A stretch of 64,000 nucleotides of DNA from the NCBI GenBank assembly GCA_005656395.1, contig SRSI01000013.1, positions 496,001-560,000 of the forward strand, given 5' to 3'. Below are positions 51,538-64,000 of the stretch, in pieces; the stretch's first letter is position 1; every line of letters begins with the position of its first letter. The position numbers and the translations under genes are program-made. This stretch comes from Strongyloides papillosus (Eukaryota; Nematoda; Chromadorea; Rhabditida; Strongyloididae). The notes under the pieces were generated by a model. It saw nothing but the letters and a program-made list of their open reading frames with translations. It ran no database searches and was not told the DNA's origin.

Positions 51538-54500
51538 ATTTTCTGAGAGATGAGTAAATGCAAATTTATGATATTATTTATGGGTATAGTTTGAAAGAAT
51601 TTTGGTAACAAAATAATAACAAATGTTATAAATGTATATTACAATGTAAAATTATATTTTAGAACTACTTAAATAATACTATAGAAATCTAAAATTAAAA
51701 TTTTAATTATTTAAAAATTTAATCAAGTAGATGATATAAATAAAAAAGAAATACACGTTCTTTTAAAACTTAACTATTTATTAAATATTAATAATATTCG
51801 TCATGAACCTGTCCTGGAAGTTATATTATAAATATTAAATAAAAAAGTCTACAAATTTTTATATTTAAATACTATTCTTATATCTAGAAAAGTTTTAAGA
51901 TATGGCTAGTACATATAAATGTATGCTTATTATGTATATATCTAGTGATGTAAAATCTTACTAAAGTGCACATAATTTAAAGTGAAAAATAAAATGCTTA
52001 AAATATAGACTATCATTTTTGGCAATAGATAAATTTAAAAAATAATGATTAAAAACAAGAATAAATAATACAAAGATCCATTGATGAGTTTCACCTAATA
52101 CTAAAAAGACAACTAAACAATATAAAAATTACACTAAAAAATATTAAATGTTATATTTTAATGAGAAAATAGAAGAATGGTACAGGGAAGTAGGAGTGAA
52201 ATTGTTATGATGTATCAGTAACAATAAATTAACTATAAAAAGCTGTTATTATTAAGTATAATGTAAAAAATATTGCCTATAAAATAGATGGAGAATTTTT
52301 TTTTATTTCAGTACCACTCTATTGGATATCTATAATAATTATTTTTTACTTTAAAAACATGATGCGCATCACTTAACAATAGCTTTTATTAAAATGATTA
52401 ATGAAGAAAAAAATGTTAGGATATAGTTAGTTGTATAAAGAATCTTTTTTAAAAATGAATGATGAGCATAATAATGGGAAGAAAAAAAATTTTTTTTGTA
52501 CAACTTTATATATATTTATTGTTGTGGTAGAAAATATTGGATAGATAGTCCTTTTAAATACATAGAGTTATCCTCATAAATAATTTATTACATAACAAGA
52601 ATAGAAATTATTTTCTTTGATTTGAAAAAATTTTATTAGTGTAAGGATTATTAATCTTTACTAATGAAACTTTTATAAAAAATTAATAGTACCTCATTGA
52701 ATAAATTAATTTCTTTTTAATAATAAAGTTATATAAAAATAATATTCCATTAAAATTAAAAATTATTTAATGCTAACAAATTTTGTAGATTATTATGTTT
52801 ACATATTTAAGAATATACATGTATAATGGGAAACATGTATTCTCTTAATTTAAAAAAGCAGTTGAGAAGGCACATTGGCAATTCCTACAATTTTCTAACG
52901 AGTTGATGAGTTAAACATATATTTGTTAGGACGGGTCTTATATTCAATACAAAATATATATGTGAATGGAGATTGAAAAATGTATGGTTGAGGAGGGTAA
53001 AAAGCCGATATATCTAAAAGATAGATTATCAAAAAAAGTGGCATACTATAAAGACGGTGACACATTGCTAGAACTTTCAATATATTTTGAAGAATCTATA
53101 AGTCTAAAGTATTTGAGCATCTTCTTATATTTATGTTAGTTTCCAATATATATGCACATTTTTATAGATTATATATATAGTTGGTGAGATTAAGAAAAAT
53201 ATAATAGGAAATAGAGTTACACATAAGGTTACTTTTTTAAAAAATATATAAAATAAAAGAATTTATAATAATGTTTAACATTGAAAAATGCTATTTATAA
53301 GCAAATAATTAACTTTTTTTTTAAAAATTATTAGCAATGTTATATATTTATTTCTTATTATATAAAATTTTTAATGTTTATATTTTTTGTTATTTTGTAA
53401 AAATAAAGTAGAAAATATGAGATAAGGTGTGAGTATAGTTATATAATGAAATAGGATATGGTAAATTGAAATTAAAAACTTTTTTCAGATAAAATGACAT
53501 GGTTGAAATTTGATTCACAATACAATTTTATATATATTCTATATTTTACATGTCATTTTAAAACAAAAAAAATTTTAAATTTTTGTTATTTTGAAAAACA
53601 CCATTTTTTTAATACCACAAAAGTACAACATCAATGATTTATTTTTGATAAAAAACACCAATCTATTTCAATTACTTCATTTTTTACTATTATAGGCTAA
53701 TTAATTAAAATGTACTTTTGTGTAACGACATTTATTGTAAAATAATATTACTACAGTATTATTTTCTCATATTTTCGTAAAATTAGTATAAAAATATGAA
53801 CATGCAAATTACAATTTTTAGTGAATTATACTATTTTGAGAAAAATAGATAAAACTATTATTTATGAAAAGTATTTAAGTTATCCATAATTTTGAAAGAT
53901 AAGAATAAAGGCATACTTAAAATATTTCAATTGCTTTTTAAGGCTCTGGTGGTTAAATGATAAATGGCTTAAAGTTATTGAATAAGGAATTTTTAAACTT
54001 TTTTTAACCATTACATCAATAGGTTTATATCAATACATAAAAGCAGTTGATAAATTTAAATGATATTAGAATAATTAGTATTTTTTATGTTAACTATACT
54101 TTCATAGGTTTATTAATGCGAAAAATTTAATTATTTTAACAATTAATAATCTTTCTTTCAATATTGAGTAAGAAATTCAATATTAAAATAGGAAATAAAA
54201 ATACATAAGACATGATATTAAAATGTATAAAATTGAAAATAAAGATTAAATAGCAATTTAAATACAAATAGTTATCTTTAATGAAAAGGGATAATTAAAA
54301 CACATATTCTTTGAAACTATATAAAACAAATAATCTTTGCGACATGAAAAAATTTTTAAATGATGAGAAGGATTTAAAAGTTTTCATAATAAGTTTTACA
54401 TAATAAAAATCGTATATATAAAAAGTTAGGGTTTTAAAATTATTCTTTTTGAAAAGATAAAATATTAGGTTTTTGGCATCAATGTTACTACTACTCTTAT

Positions 54501-56270
54501 TTCCCCGGCTATAATATTTTTATATGTGGTCCAATAAAACTTTTTACTCCTTTTTGGTAGAGAGTGGGAATGAAAGGAGAATATAAAATTGGTTTACTTT
54601 TTAAAAATTTTCTTATCCCAAGATATCACTTCACATCATATATATTAAATCGTCTTCTAATTTTACTTTAAAAATTTAAAAAAAAACAAATGAAAGTTAA
54701 TATCCTTTTAATTTAAAAAAATATATTAAATAAAGTTGGGAAAATCATTAACTATAAAATATTACTTTGACTTCAATAATGATAAAGGAAAACAAAAAGA
54801 TTTTTAAAAAAGGAATAAAAAAATTAATATTTATATGTGCTTTGTATGATATTATCAGATTATAATGATTGTCAAATATTGTTAGTCCTGTAACATTTTC
54901 ATAAATTAAACATTTTTTTATAAGAAAATAATATTTATATAAATAATAAGGTAATATAACGTTTATAAGTATGTGGAAAGAAAGGAGTGTCTGTGAAATT
55001 TTTACTAAAAAAGGAAAATGGCACAACAATAAAGTTAAATTATATTCTATTCTATTTTTTTCACTCAATTTTCATCCTAAATTAAAATAATAAAAATATA
55101 TTATATTCTAAAAATTATTGTGTGATGATAATTAATATTAATAATGACAAATGATTCATATACTGTACAAAATTTGTCATTAATGCCTAACTATTTGTTA
55201 TATTATTGGAAATAAGAAAAAGTTGTTAGATTAAAAATTATAGATAATTGAATTTGATATTACTACCAGTAATCCCCATTGCCTTAAAGATAAAAATAAA
55301 ATTAACTATACATTCTTTACCAATTACAACCAACTTTTTAATCATATTACTTATGGGTAGATAACTTATTGGAGATTTCCAACAAACTGCCAAAAATATA
55401 TAAAATAATATCTAAGGAAATTCATTAATGAATATCAAAGTTTATCTAAAATAACAATGGATATACGAATTTATAATAATGCGTACTTTTATAACGAATC
55501 AAATTTGAATTTGTAATACAAATGACAGTTACTGGTAAATGAATTACTTGCTATAAAATGTAATTAAATGAAAAATTTATATACACAAACATAAAATATT
55601 TAAGCTAATACTAAGAAATATGTATAATTAAACCAAAAAATGGGAGAAAAAATTAGATTTATCTAACGTTATTCCTTATGAAAAAAATAAAAAAAATATC
55701 TGAAATGTATCAATTTGTCAAATAATTGATAGGACATTGTATTTTATGTCATATAAAACAAACGAAAAGAATAAAATTTATTAAAAAGTACGATATGTAG
55801 AAGTGTAAGGATAATTAAATTGTTTAAACAAATTGTTTTTAATTTTTAATGAAGGATCTGTTATTTATTGTTGCTTTATTATGTTTTTTTCACATAGCAA
55901 TATTAACGTGATAGTAATAAAAAATGCTAAATACATCAATATTATTAGTATCAAAACAGTTTTATTAGTAGCATGATTATTTTATTTATTTCAACTAAAT
56001 CAGAGTGAAAACAGTATTTATTTGCTATGTCAAAGAAATAACATCTTAATTTAAATGATAATATCATGGGGCGATGTGTAAATTTAATTTTTTAAAACAA
56101 CATAAAAAACATTTTCCATTATTGTTAAAAGGTTCTTATGTAAATTAATTTTAAAATAAGATGAAAGGAATAGTAAATGGGATTACCATGCAATGTTTTA
56201 TATTAATTTCATAATTAACAAAATTTTCAAGCAAATTAAATATGAAAATTAATATTTAATTCTTTATCAA
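51538..56270. other. 4.7-kb intergenic region upstream of synaptotagmin
   Basis: AT-rich DNA between the synaptotagmin start (-) and the aldo-keto reductase stop (-). It should contain the neuronal promoter of synaptotagmin. A patch near 54,490-54,580 is less AT-rich and carries a CCAAT box. Frames at 52,895-53,080 and 54,748-55,068 (both -) are Ile/Phe/Tyr/Lys-rich, with no domain, and are not supported. Confidence 0.45.
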
Positions 56271-57211
56271 TTAAGCTGTTACAAGCCATCCAGTACATCT
56301 AATGTAATGTTGATTAATATTTAATCCATTCAATACATCAATATCACCTTGGGACAATTTTATTTTTGTAGCTGTAATATTTTCTGCAATTCTCTCTGGT
56401 GAAGTAGATTTTGGAACAACACCAACATTTTGACATAATGCAAAAGCAAGAAGAAGAAGTGGAACTGATGTTTCATGTTTTTTTGCCATCTCAACAATTG
56501 TTTTATTTTTAATGACATCATCATGGAAACGTGCCAAAGATGAGAAAGCTTGGAAGAAGATATTATGCTCTTTACAGTACTTTCTTATATCATCTCTTGT
56601 GAACATTGGGTGGAATTCACATTGATTTACGGTAGGAACGATATCAGAGTATGATGGAATATTTTTAAGGTGAAAAACTTCATAATTAGATACACCAATT
56701 GCCTTAATAATACCTTGGTTGTAGAGTTCACATAATGCTAAATAAGCATCCTTTCTATGATCATAATTTCTAGGATCATCATTATCACAATCGTCCGATT
56801 TGGGATAATGAATGAGAACGAGATCTAAATAATTTGTCTTCAAAAGTTCCAATGACTCTTTCACATGTTTTTTTGTTGCTGAATCATTGTCAGATCCAGA
56901 TAGCCAAAATTTAGTTGTAATAAAAATGTCATCTCTTGTTAAATTAAATTCTGGTAAGTATTTCTAAAAATAAAAATTTATTTAAATACTACTATATTAA
57001 ATCTTACTTCAAAAGCAATTCCTAACTCTTTTTCATTATGGTAGTACTTTGCAGTATCAAACATTCTATAACCAGCAGCTAAAGCACCTTTTACGGCAAT
57101 ATCTATGGCTTCCTGTCCAACAATTTTATATGTTCCCAATCCAACATAAGGCATTTTGACACCATTATTAAGAATTCGTACTCCACCAGTAATATTGTCA
57201 GAAACAACCAT
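56271..57211 (-). CDS. Aldo-keto reductase (NADPH-dependent)
   Basis: Two exons, 57008-57211 and 56271-56963, join in phase 0 to give 298 aa. The enzyme reduces aldehydes and ketones with NADPH in the cytosol. The whole catalytic tetrad is present: Asp52 and Tyr57 in RMFDTAKYYHNE, Lys86 in ITTKFW and His120 in VLIHYPKSD. The substrate/cofactor segments GVSNYE and NQCEFHP are in place. The NADPH 2'-phosphate site VVPKSTSPERIAENI is in its usual position. The start is the second of two nearby possibilities: the ATG at 57211 gives a normal N-terminal beta hairpin, whereas the further upstream in-frame codon is GTG. The C-terminal loop is about 15-20 residues shorter than in typical 315-residue members, which affects substrate choice. 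The closest groups are AKR1-like worm enzymes; substrate unknown. Confidence 0.93.
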
Positions 57212-58513
57212 TTTCAAAACCACTCAAAAGAATATGCGATGAAATGAATGTTTGAAATAAACCCTGTCAAAGATAGCGAATTAAAGTATAGTGTATATGA
57301 TAAAAATCACTAAAAAACTAAAGATAACCTTGACCTTTTCCTATAAACATTAGAACAGGTGAAATATTATCATAAAAATTATTTGTACATTATTTGATTA
57401 TTAAAATGACATTACTAAAAAAATCTAAAAAAAATATTTATCGACTTAATTCCAAAAACCAATGAATCATAATTGGGTGGAAAGTAGAACTTTGAAACTT
57501 ATTGTTTTCTATGCGTGAAAGAATTCTATATGATAGTAATACTATTATGCCATTTAAAACATTTGTAAGAAGAAAATTCTAGAAATTAAACAAAACGATG
57601 ACATTATATGTCCAAACATTATTCAAGAGTATTAACCTTTTTAATGTATGTAAACATGTAGAATAATGATAATTCAAATACCTTTTTACATATTAAATGT
57701 GATCATTGCGTATATGGAAATATCAAAGTTTAAAAAAAAATTGTTTTTAAAAATTTAGCACAATGATTAAGGGATATAACAGCTAAAAATAGCTATTTAA
57801 ATAAATTATTGATAATTACATTGTTTACATATTCCAATTACGATGAAATCAGGAAATAAATGTAATTTAAACAACTCTTTAAAATATTTATTTTTGGAAT
57901 TTCTTTTCAAATAGGGCATATTTTAATGGCTTTCTTTACTCGTCAAATTTTTGTAAATATATTATTAAATTATAGACCTATTTATTTAATAATTGTATTG
58001 GGTTGATAATCTAAAATTATAAATAGGCTTTTTATTTTCAAAAAAGTGCAAATAAATAAAGTTGTATTGTTGGAAAAAATATATTTCCATAGAAAATCTT
58101 CTTATTACATCTGTTGTTCGAAAAAAAACTTTATTTATGGATATCAAAGTTTGGTCGTTGATGTAAATCAATAATTTTTTTAATGTTCCTGTAAGAAAAA
58201 TACCAAACTTTAATAAATTTATGATATTTCCTTGGACATCTCATTGAATTGGTATATACCAATACAAATAAACTCAAATAAAATACAACCACCTTGTCAG
58301 TCATTATCATTTGACCAGTCAACAATAACTATATAGTGACAATTTAGAATATATACTTATTTTAAAGAAAATAATTAAATGTATAGGAATTTGTCAAAAT
58401 TAACGTCAAATATCTTTTTTATTCATTGTATAAAAGTTTAAAGAAAAGTTATATTTATATTAAAATATTGTTAAAAAGATATTTTATTTTACCTATTGTA
58501 ATTTCTAAAGATT
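57212..58513. other. Intergenic, divergent promoters
   Basis: 1.3 kb between the aldo-keto reductase (-) and the SLC7-type gene (+). AT-rich. Two overlapping minus-strand frames at 57,986-58,325 have no support. Presumed shared upstream region. Confidence 0.5.
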
Positions 58514-59998
58514 ATGAAAAAAACTTCTGATAGTCATGATATTCTTATATCTGTCACTGAGAATAATAATAATAATGATGAGAAGAAGGATGGTCTTCAA
58601 CCAACTATAACACTTTTCGGTGGTGTTATGGTTATTGTTGGTTGTATCATAGGATCCGGAATTTTTATTTCACCTAAAGGTGTTCATGAAAATGTTAATT
58701 CTATTGGCTTGTCATTAATTATCTGGATTTTATGTGGTATTTTTACTGGTATTGGTGCTTACTGTTACGCTGAATTAGGAACATTCATTCAACAATCTGG
58801 TGGAGATTATGCGTATGTATTGGTTGCCTATGGACCTTTATTAGGCTTCATGAGAATGTGGATAGAAAGTATTATTGTTCGTCCATGTACAATAACAGCA
58901 GTTGCCATAACATTTTCCACATACATCTTATACCCATTTCTATCATATCAGAATACAATACCATTTATGCCACAAATAATAGCATGTACAGGTATTTTAT
59001 TATTAACATATTTTAATTGTTGGAGTGTTAAAATAACAACATCAATACAAAATATTTTTACAATTGCAAAGTTAGTTGCTTTAATAACAATAATATTAAC
59101 TGGAATATTTCTTCTTTTTTTTAATAATAATAAATCAAATTTAGGGAATATATTTTTTACATCAGAGGTATTATCATTCGGGAAAATTGCAATGGCTTTT
59201 TATTCAGGTTTATGGGCGTTTAATGGTTGGAACTTTTTAAATGTTATAACAGAAGAATTAATTGATCCATCAAAGAATTTACCAAAAGCAATTGGTATTA
59301 GTTGTACATTATGTACAATAGTTTACGTTTTTGTTAATATTGCATTTTATGCAAGTTTAAGTATTGAAGAATTTGTAACATCCAATGCAATAGCAATTTC
59401 ATTTGCAAACAAGTATTATGGAATATTATCTGGATTAATGCCTATATTAGTAGCATTTTCATGCTTTGGTACTGTTAATGGAGTTATGTTAACATCATCA
59501 AGATTATTTTTTGTTGCATCCAGGAATGGACATATGCCAGGAATACTTTCATATATTAATAGAGAAAAGAATACCCCAATACCTGCAGTTTGTTTTACCT
59601 CAATTCTTTCAATATTTTATTTATTTTTATCAAGTAATATCTATACATTGATCAATTATGTTCAGATTGTTAATTGGATAGCTATTGGTGTTGCAACGAG
59701 TGCATTACTATGGTTAAGAATAAAAAAACCTCCGAAAATATATAAAAGACCATTAAAAGTTAATATAATTTTCCCTATCATATTTCTTATTGGGTGTTCA
59801 TTTTTAATTATATTCCCCATCATTCAAGCACCAAAAGATACTCTTATAGGCATTGGATTGCTTTTAACAGGTTTACCCATTTATTATATATTCGTTAAAC
59901 GAAATGTAAACGTTAGGTTCATAGACAAATTTATGAATAAAATAACAGAATTATTTATTATTTATTTTAATGTGACACCTATTGAAAAGGTAGATTGA
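58514..59998 (+). CDS. SLC7/LAT-type amino-acid transporter, intronless (AAT family)
   Basis: Single exon of 494 aa. Twelve membrane segments are visible in an APC-fold arrangement. TM1 has GCIIGSGIFISPKGV, the unwound substrate-binding motif of SLC7 light subunits. TM6 begins AFYSGLWAFNGWNF, and the ELIDPSKNLPKAI loop follows, both diagnostic. It exchanges or takes up neutral or large amino acids at the plasma membrane. The extracellular loop between TM3 and TM4 (about residues 145-156, LSYQNTIPFMP) has no Cys. In mammalian LATs a Cys there forms the disulfide to the 4F2 heavy chain, so this protein probably works without one or binds it non-covalently. Worms have several such Cys-less AAT proteins. 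A TTTCTAAAG five bases before the ATG could be a trans-splice acceptor. The absence of introns is unusual among its neighbours. Confidence 0.93.
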   Translation: MKKTSDSHDILISVTENNNNNDEKKDGLQPTITLFGGVMVIVGCIIGSGIFISPKGVHENVNSIGLSLIIWILCGIFTGIGAYCYAELGTFIQQSGGDYAYVLVAYGPLLGFMRMWIESIIVRPCTITAVAITFSTYILYPFLSYQNTIPFMPQIIACTGILLLTYFNCWSVKITTSIQNIFTIAKLVALITIILTGIFLLFFNNNKSNLGNIFFTSEVLSFGKIAMAFYSGLWAFNGWNFLNVITEELIDPSKNLPKAIGISCTLCTIVYVFVNIAFYASLSIEEFVTSNAIAISFANKYYGILSGLMPILVAFSCFGTVNGVMLTSSRLFFVASRNGHMPGILSYINREKNTPIPAVCFTSILSIFYLFLSSNIYTLINYVQIVNWIAIGVATSALLWLRIKKPPKIYKRPLKVNIIFPIIFLIGCSFLIIFPIIQAPKDTLIGIGLLLTGLPIYYIFVKRNVNVRFIDKFMNKITELFIIYFNVTPIEKVD

Positions 59999-61592
59999 TT
60001 ATTAAATATAAAAAAATTTATTTTTTTTAATATAAAATAAATACTATAATTGTTTTGTCATATAATTAAATTCTATTATCATTACAAAGGTAACTATATT
60101 TAATATTGTTTTGTTACGAAAAAAATAAATACCCGCGTTGGAAAGACGTTCATTTGCATTGTATATACGATAATTAACAATTTTTTTACTTCCCTTTCGT
60201 AAAATATCCATTTTACCTGTTTAAATTTTCTTTTCATTGTTATTATTATTTATTATGTTATAATAAAATGATATTTAAAGTTTGAGTATATGAGAAGTAA
60301 GTAAGAAGCTTTGACTTAATTAAAAGTTTAAGAATCACTTGTAGTTTTCTTCTATAGTTTTGTGATATATAAAATTTTCAACACTTGTAATGGTCTAAAA
60401 GTCACACAATTTAATCTTCGTTAGGTAAATATAAAGATTTTACGTTAACAATAAATAATAGTAGTATAAAAATAAGCTGTGTACTTTCATTTTTATTCTT
60501 TAATAATTATGGGCCCCCTTAGTTTTATTATTTATTTATGTAGAATATAACATGTTTTGATATAATTCTTTAATCATTATTTTTTAATGTACAAAAAAAT
60601 TTGAAAAATCTGTTTGATTCTTTATAGACAACAACATCTTTTCTCACTCACTTTAAATCGCGCGCTTCTGAAGTGTTTTAGTTTATTGTAGATGGTTGAT
60701 GAGCACCACATACTGTTCATTGAAAAGTTATTACTTTATTCATCTTTTCCTTGTTTTAACAAATCATTTCTATTCATCACGATTTATATTAGTAAGGAAT
60801 AATTTACTGTTTAACTTTGCCTTTTTATCTCCTTACTTATGTGATCATTAATTGTTCTCTTGTTAACATGATATAATAATAATATTTTATGTGTTAATAT
60901 ACATATAAATTTATTACTATACATATAAATATCTTATATATAATGTTTATATATAGAGATATTAATAAATGTTTAATCGAATTTTTAAATGACACCTCAT
61001 TCTTTTATTATAAAATTTTTATAACTTAACTTGATTTAAATCATTCCCCCTATCAAATACTAAATTAATACTTTAACCTATTACAGGAAATCACTTATCA
61101 ATAAAAGATAGATGTTGTTGATCACAACAATTTTCCCCTTTAATATGGATTGACGAATGTAGTAGATGTGATGCATGCGCACAAATATAGTCAAATAAAA
61201 TATTAAAAAGGTTTTATTTTGTAAATAGGAACGTCCTTACTTCAGCATGAAAATTTCTTTATGATAAAACGATATGGTGTTATAACATACTATCCTCAAT
61301 ATAGGTGTTAATTTACAATTATAATAAAAGATGATTGATATTGAAACATTAGGAGCACTTGTTTTTGACCACATTTAATCGTTTATATAATAATGTATAT
61401 AAATTCTTGTAGGTGCATTTAGTTCACATATTCAATCAAAAAATTTTATTACTCTATAATATTTTTATGTATATATATAAATATCTAAATTATATTATTC
61501 ATTCATTTTTTATATATAACATTTTTTCATGACTCATATAATGACATTAATACTCTTATGCATACTTTGTAAATAATATATTTATTTTTTTT
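59999..61592. other. Intergenic upstream of the SLK-type kinase
   Basis: 1.6 kb, AT-rich. A GC-richer spot at 60,657-60,672 (TCGCGCGC context) and a GGGCCCCC patch near 60,511 stand out, but neither matches a known element. Presumed promoter DNA. Confidence 0.45.
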
Positions 61593-61594
61593 AG
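61593..61594 (+). promoter_or_regulatory. Candidate trans-splice acceptor of the SLK-type kinase gene
   Basis: TTTATTTTTTTTAG ends here, 56 bases upstream of the ATG at 61651. The intervening bases carry stops in the coding frame, so it is most simply a spliced-leader site for the 5' UTR. Confidence 0.4.
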
Positions 61595-61650
61595 GTAACA
61601 TTCATATACTTTAATCGAATGATTTATTTTTATTAATAATTATTATAATA

Positions 61651-64000
61651 ATGTCATTATTTGGAAAAGTTAAAAACTTTTTCCGTCCACCATTAAATAC
61701 AGAGACACTTAGTAAACCACTACCGGAAATTGTACAAATTGGAGTATTATCAGAAAGTGAATGGACAAAAATTGGTGAACTTGGTGATGGTGCTTTTGGA
61801 AAGGTTGAGAAAGTTGAAAATATAAAAAATCCAAAATTGGTGGCTGCCGCAAAAGTAAGTGGATTTTGTAAATATTTAATTTTATATTGTAATTTAAGCA
61901 TATTGAATTTGAAGATGGTGAGGATATTGATGATTATATAACAGAGGTTGAAATATTGGAGACATGTAAACATGATAATATTGTGAAATTACTAGCATGC
62001 TATTATCAAAAAAATCAATTATCAATTCTTCTTGAATTTTGTAGTGGTGGTGCGATTGATAATATTATGTTGGAACTTGGTAGACCATTAACTGAAAGAC
62101 AAATATCATATGTGACTCATTGGACTTGTGTTGGTCTAAATCACCTCCATCAAAATAATGTAATACATCGTGATATGAAAGCTGGAAATATTTTATTAAC
62201 GGGAGATGGTGTCGTTAAACTGGCAGATTTTGGTGTATCAACAATACTTAAAAGCAAAGAATCACGTTCAGATTCATTTATTGGAACTCCATATTGGATG
62301 GCTCCTGAAGTTATTGTATGTGAAACGTTTAAAGATTCACCTTACAATTACCTTGCTGATATTTGGTCATTGGGAATTACATGTATTGAGATGGCACAAT
62401 GTGATCCACCATTCCACAATATGTCACCACCTAGAGTTTTATTAAAAATTCAAAAATCTGATCCACCGACACTTGATAATCCATCAAAATGGTCACCATT
62501 ATTTGTTGATTTTTTAACAAAATGTCTTCAAAAGATACCAGATAATAGACAATCATGCGATGTTTTATTAAATGTACGTTGTAAATATTAATTAACTTTA
62601 ATTATCTTTTTTCCCTTCATTTTTTTAGCATCCATTTATAAAAGATGCAACATCAAGGAAGTTAATTTGTAATTTATTAGCTGAAATTAATGCAACAGTT
62701 CAGGAAGAAATTATTGATGAAGAATCGGAAAAAATTAGTAATGACAGTAACTCTATTGTCGAGGAAGATGTAAATGAAGGTCATGAGGGTGAGAAGAGTG
62801 ATGGAAATCATTTTGTTGAGGAACCAGTTAACGGACAATTTGGTAAAACAAGAAAAGCGCCTCTACCACCTACAATTTATGAATTTGATGAGGATAATTC
62901 AGAAGAATTAGTATCTATTCATAATACTTCAACATCATCAAATGAGGTGAATGAAAAATCAGTGGTTGGGGATGATTTGAATGATAAAGATCAAGAAAAT
63001 ATTAACACAGATGTAGAGGCTATCGAAATTCTGGATAATTTATGTGACACATTAAATAAAGAGTATGATGATCAAAATGTTTCTAAAATGTCTTATACCT
63101 CAGGAGCATCTATTAATAGTACTTATAAGTTTCAAAAAGAAGATGATGCTTTATATTATTATAGTGATGAGGACTTTGATAATGATATTGGTAATGAACC
63201 AGAGGAGTCATCAAACAATGAAAATTACAAACCTACACGTCCTTCTATTGATGCAATTCCACATGGATTGGTTGCCAAAAATATTGAGACTGTTGGGAAA
63301 GAAATTAAATTTGATAAATCATTGGTTCGTGCTAATAATTTAAGGGAAAGTCGAAGGAAGGAAGACTTAGATCCATTAAAGTCATCAGCAAAAGTTTCGC
63401 AAATTGCTGCTAGTTTTAAGGTTCTCCCACCTAAAGAGCCTGAATGCACAACAGTAGAGTTAAGAGGACCAACCAATAAGTTACCTCGTAAATTAAGAGA
63501 AAATTCTAATACATCTATTGAAGATAATTTAAATGTTAACATGGAGGAGATGAATGAAGATGATAATATCTCTACATCGACATTACAACAAATAAATCCT
63601 CCGCCTGAACCCCCAGTAGATTATAATGAAGAACAATATTTGAGAGAAAATAAAAATCTAAAAGATATGCCTAAAACAGATGAATTATTTGATGAAATTA
63701 ATACAAATAAAAATGTTGTGTCAACATCTTCAACAGAAAATTCGAAAAGTGATGAATTTTGTAATATTAATACTATTTATGAAAATGATCAACTTTCAAA
63801 TACCTCTCAATCAACTGATAATAAAGAAAATTCAAAAAATAACTATGAATTGGTTAGAAATAAAAATAGAAAAACAATTTCAAAGAAAACTCGAACATTT
63901 ATGGTTGATGGAGTGGAAGTTACCTCAACAACAATGACTGTTCTTGGTAAGAATGGCGCTGATGAAATAAGAAAACGCCAATTAAGAGAACTTAAAAAGG
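61651..64000 (+). CDS. gck-4: Ste20-family kinase, SLK/LOK type, 3' end beyond window
   Basis: Exons 61651-61854, 61899-62573 and 62629 to beyond 64000, all in frame, with at least 750 residues visible. The kinase domain spans residues about 38-300. Landmarks are GELGDGAFGKV (42-52), catalytic Lys68 in VAAAK at the exon end, HRDMKAGN (158-165), DFG 178-180 and GTPYWMAPE, with an SDSFIGT activation loop. A long acidic Ser/Asp/Glu/Asn-rich linker follows. Near the window end the segment TFMVDGVEVTSTTMTV, then a RKRQLRELKK coiled coil, starts the C-terminal domain typical of SLK and LOK. Family members phosphorylate ERM proteins and shape apical membranes and tubes. The SLK/LOK class is well supported by both ends; the worm orthologue of this class is gck-4, and the symbol is inferred from class. 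The C-terminal coiled coil continues outside. Confidence 0.92.

Noticed and set aside
52895..55068. Minus-strand frames upstream of synaptotagmin
   Set aside because: Ile/Tyr/Phe/Lys-rich and isolated; no splice sites that extend them.
57986..58325. Two overlapping minus-strand frames before the SLC7-type gene
   Set aside because: Mutually overlapping in different frames, with no recognisable features.
60655..60680. CACTT ... AAGTG stem around a CGCGCG core
   Set aside because: Only five paired bases and a loop too long to be convincing.

Overview
The window looks like nuclear DNA of a nematode, most likely a very AT-rich Strongyloides-type species. Three things point there. Base composition is extreme, with long A/T tracts between genes. 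Coding genes are split by short introns (about 40-60 nt) with GTAAGT/GTTAGT/GTATGT donors and T-rich TTTTAG/TTTCAG acceptors. Several genes also have an unpaired TTTTTTAG-type acceptor just upstream of the start codon, as expected for spliced-leader trans-splicing. The gene content is metazoan and reads as worm-like: LIN-45/Raf, synaptotagmin, PAN+ZP apical matrix proteins, a patched-related protein, an AAT-type transporter and a nuclear hormone receptor. The species is inferred, not proven.

Layout. 1-92: possible end of a plus-strand gene. 370-2646 (-): secreted Asn/Thr/Gln-rich protein with an octapeptide repeat. 3712-4062 (+): small acidic protein. 4497-6192 (-): Aa_trans amino-acid transporter. 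6.2-13.1 kb: a 7-kb AT-rich gap with no credible gene but two hairpin-forming islands. 13090-15945 (+): SLC22-type transporter with a long N-terminal extension. 16268-18917 (-): glutaminase with ankyrin repeats. 20778-21053 (+): small single-pass membrane protein. 22935-25445 (-): Raf kinase (lin-45), with an odd upstream stretch at 26.0-26.7 kb. 27.29-27.61 kb: degenerate coding-like fragment. 28394-31186 (-): patched-related sterol-sensing-domain protein. 33414-36936 and 38531-41621 (both +): two consecutive PAN+ZP extracellular matrix proteins, one membrane-anchored and one apparently secreted. 43215-44821 (+): nuclear hormone receptor with an atypical first zinc finger. 45415-45642 (-): small acidic candidate. 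49900-51537 (-): synaptotagmin (snt-1). 56271-57211 (-): aldo-keto reductase. 58514-59998 (+): intronless SLC7/LAT-type transporter. 61651-64000+ (+): Ste20/SLK-LOK kinase (gck-4 type), running off the window.

I rebuilt the splice structures by hand. Every internal exon junction of the main genes keeps frame, which is the strongest support for these models. Nothing suggests an operon: spacing is kilobases and orientation is mixed. The one functional cluster is the adjacent same-strand pair of PAN/ZP proteins, both expected in the apical or cuticular matrix. I found no tRNA, rRNA, CRISPR array, intact transposon or viral gene. The least explained signals are (a) the 20/23-bp inverted repeat with a central palindrome and coding-like frames upstream of lin-45, (b) the Tyr/Phe-periodic octapeptide protein, (c) the Thr-rich insertion that appears to split a ZP module, and (d) the unusual receptor zinc finger.
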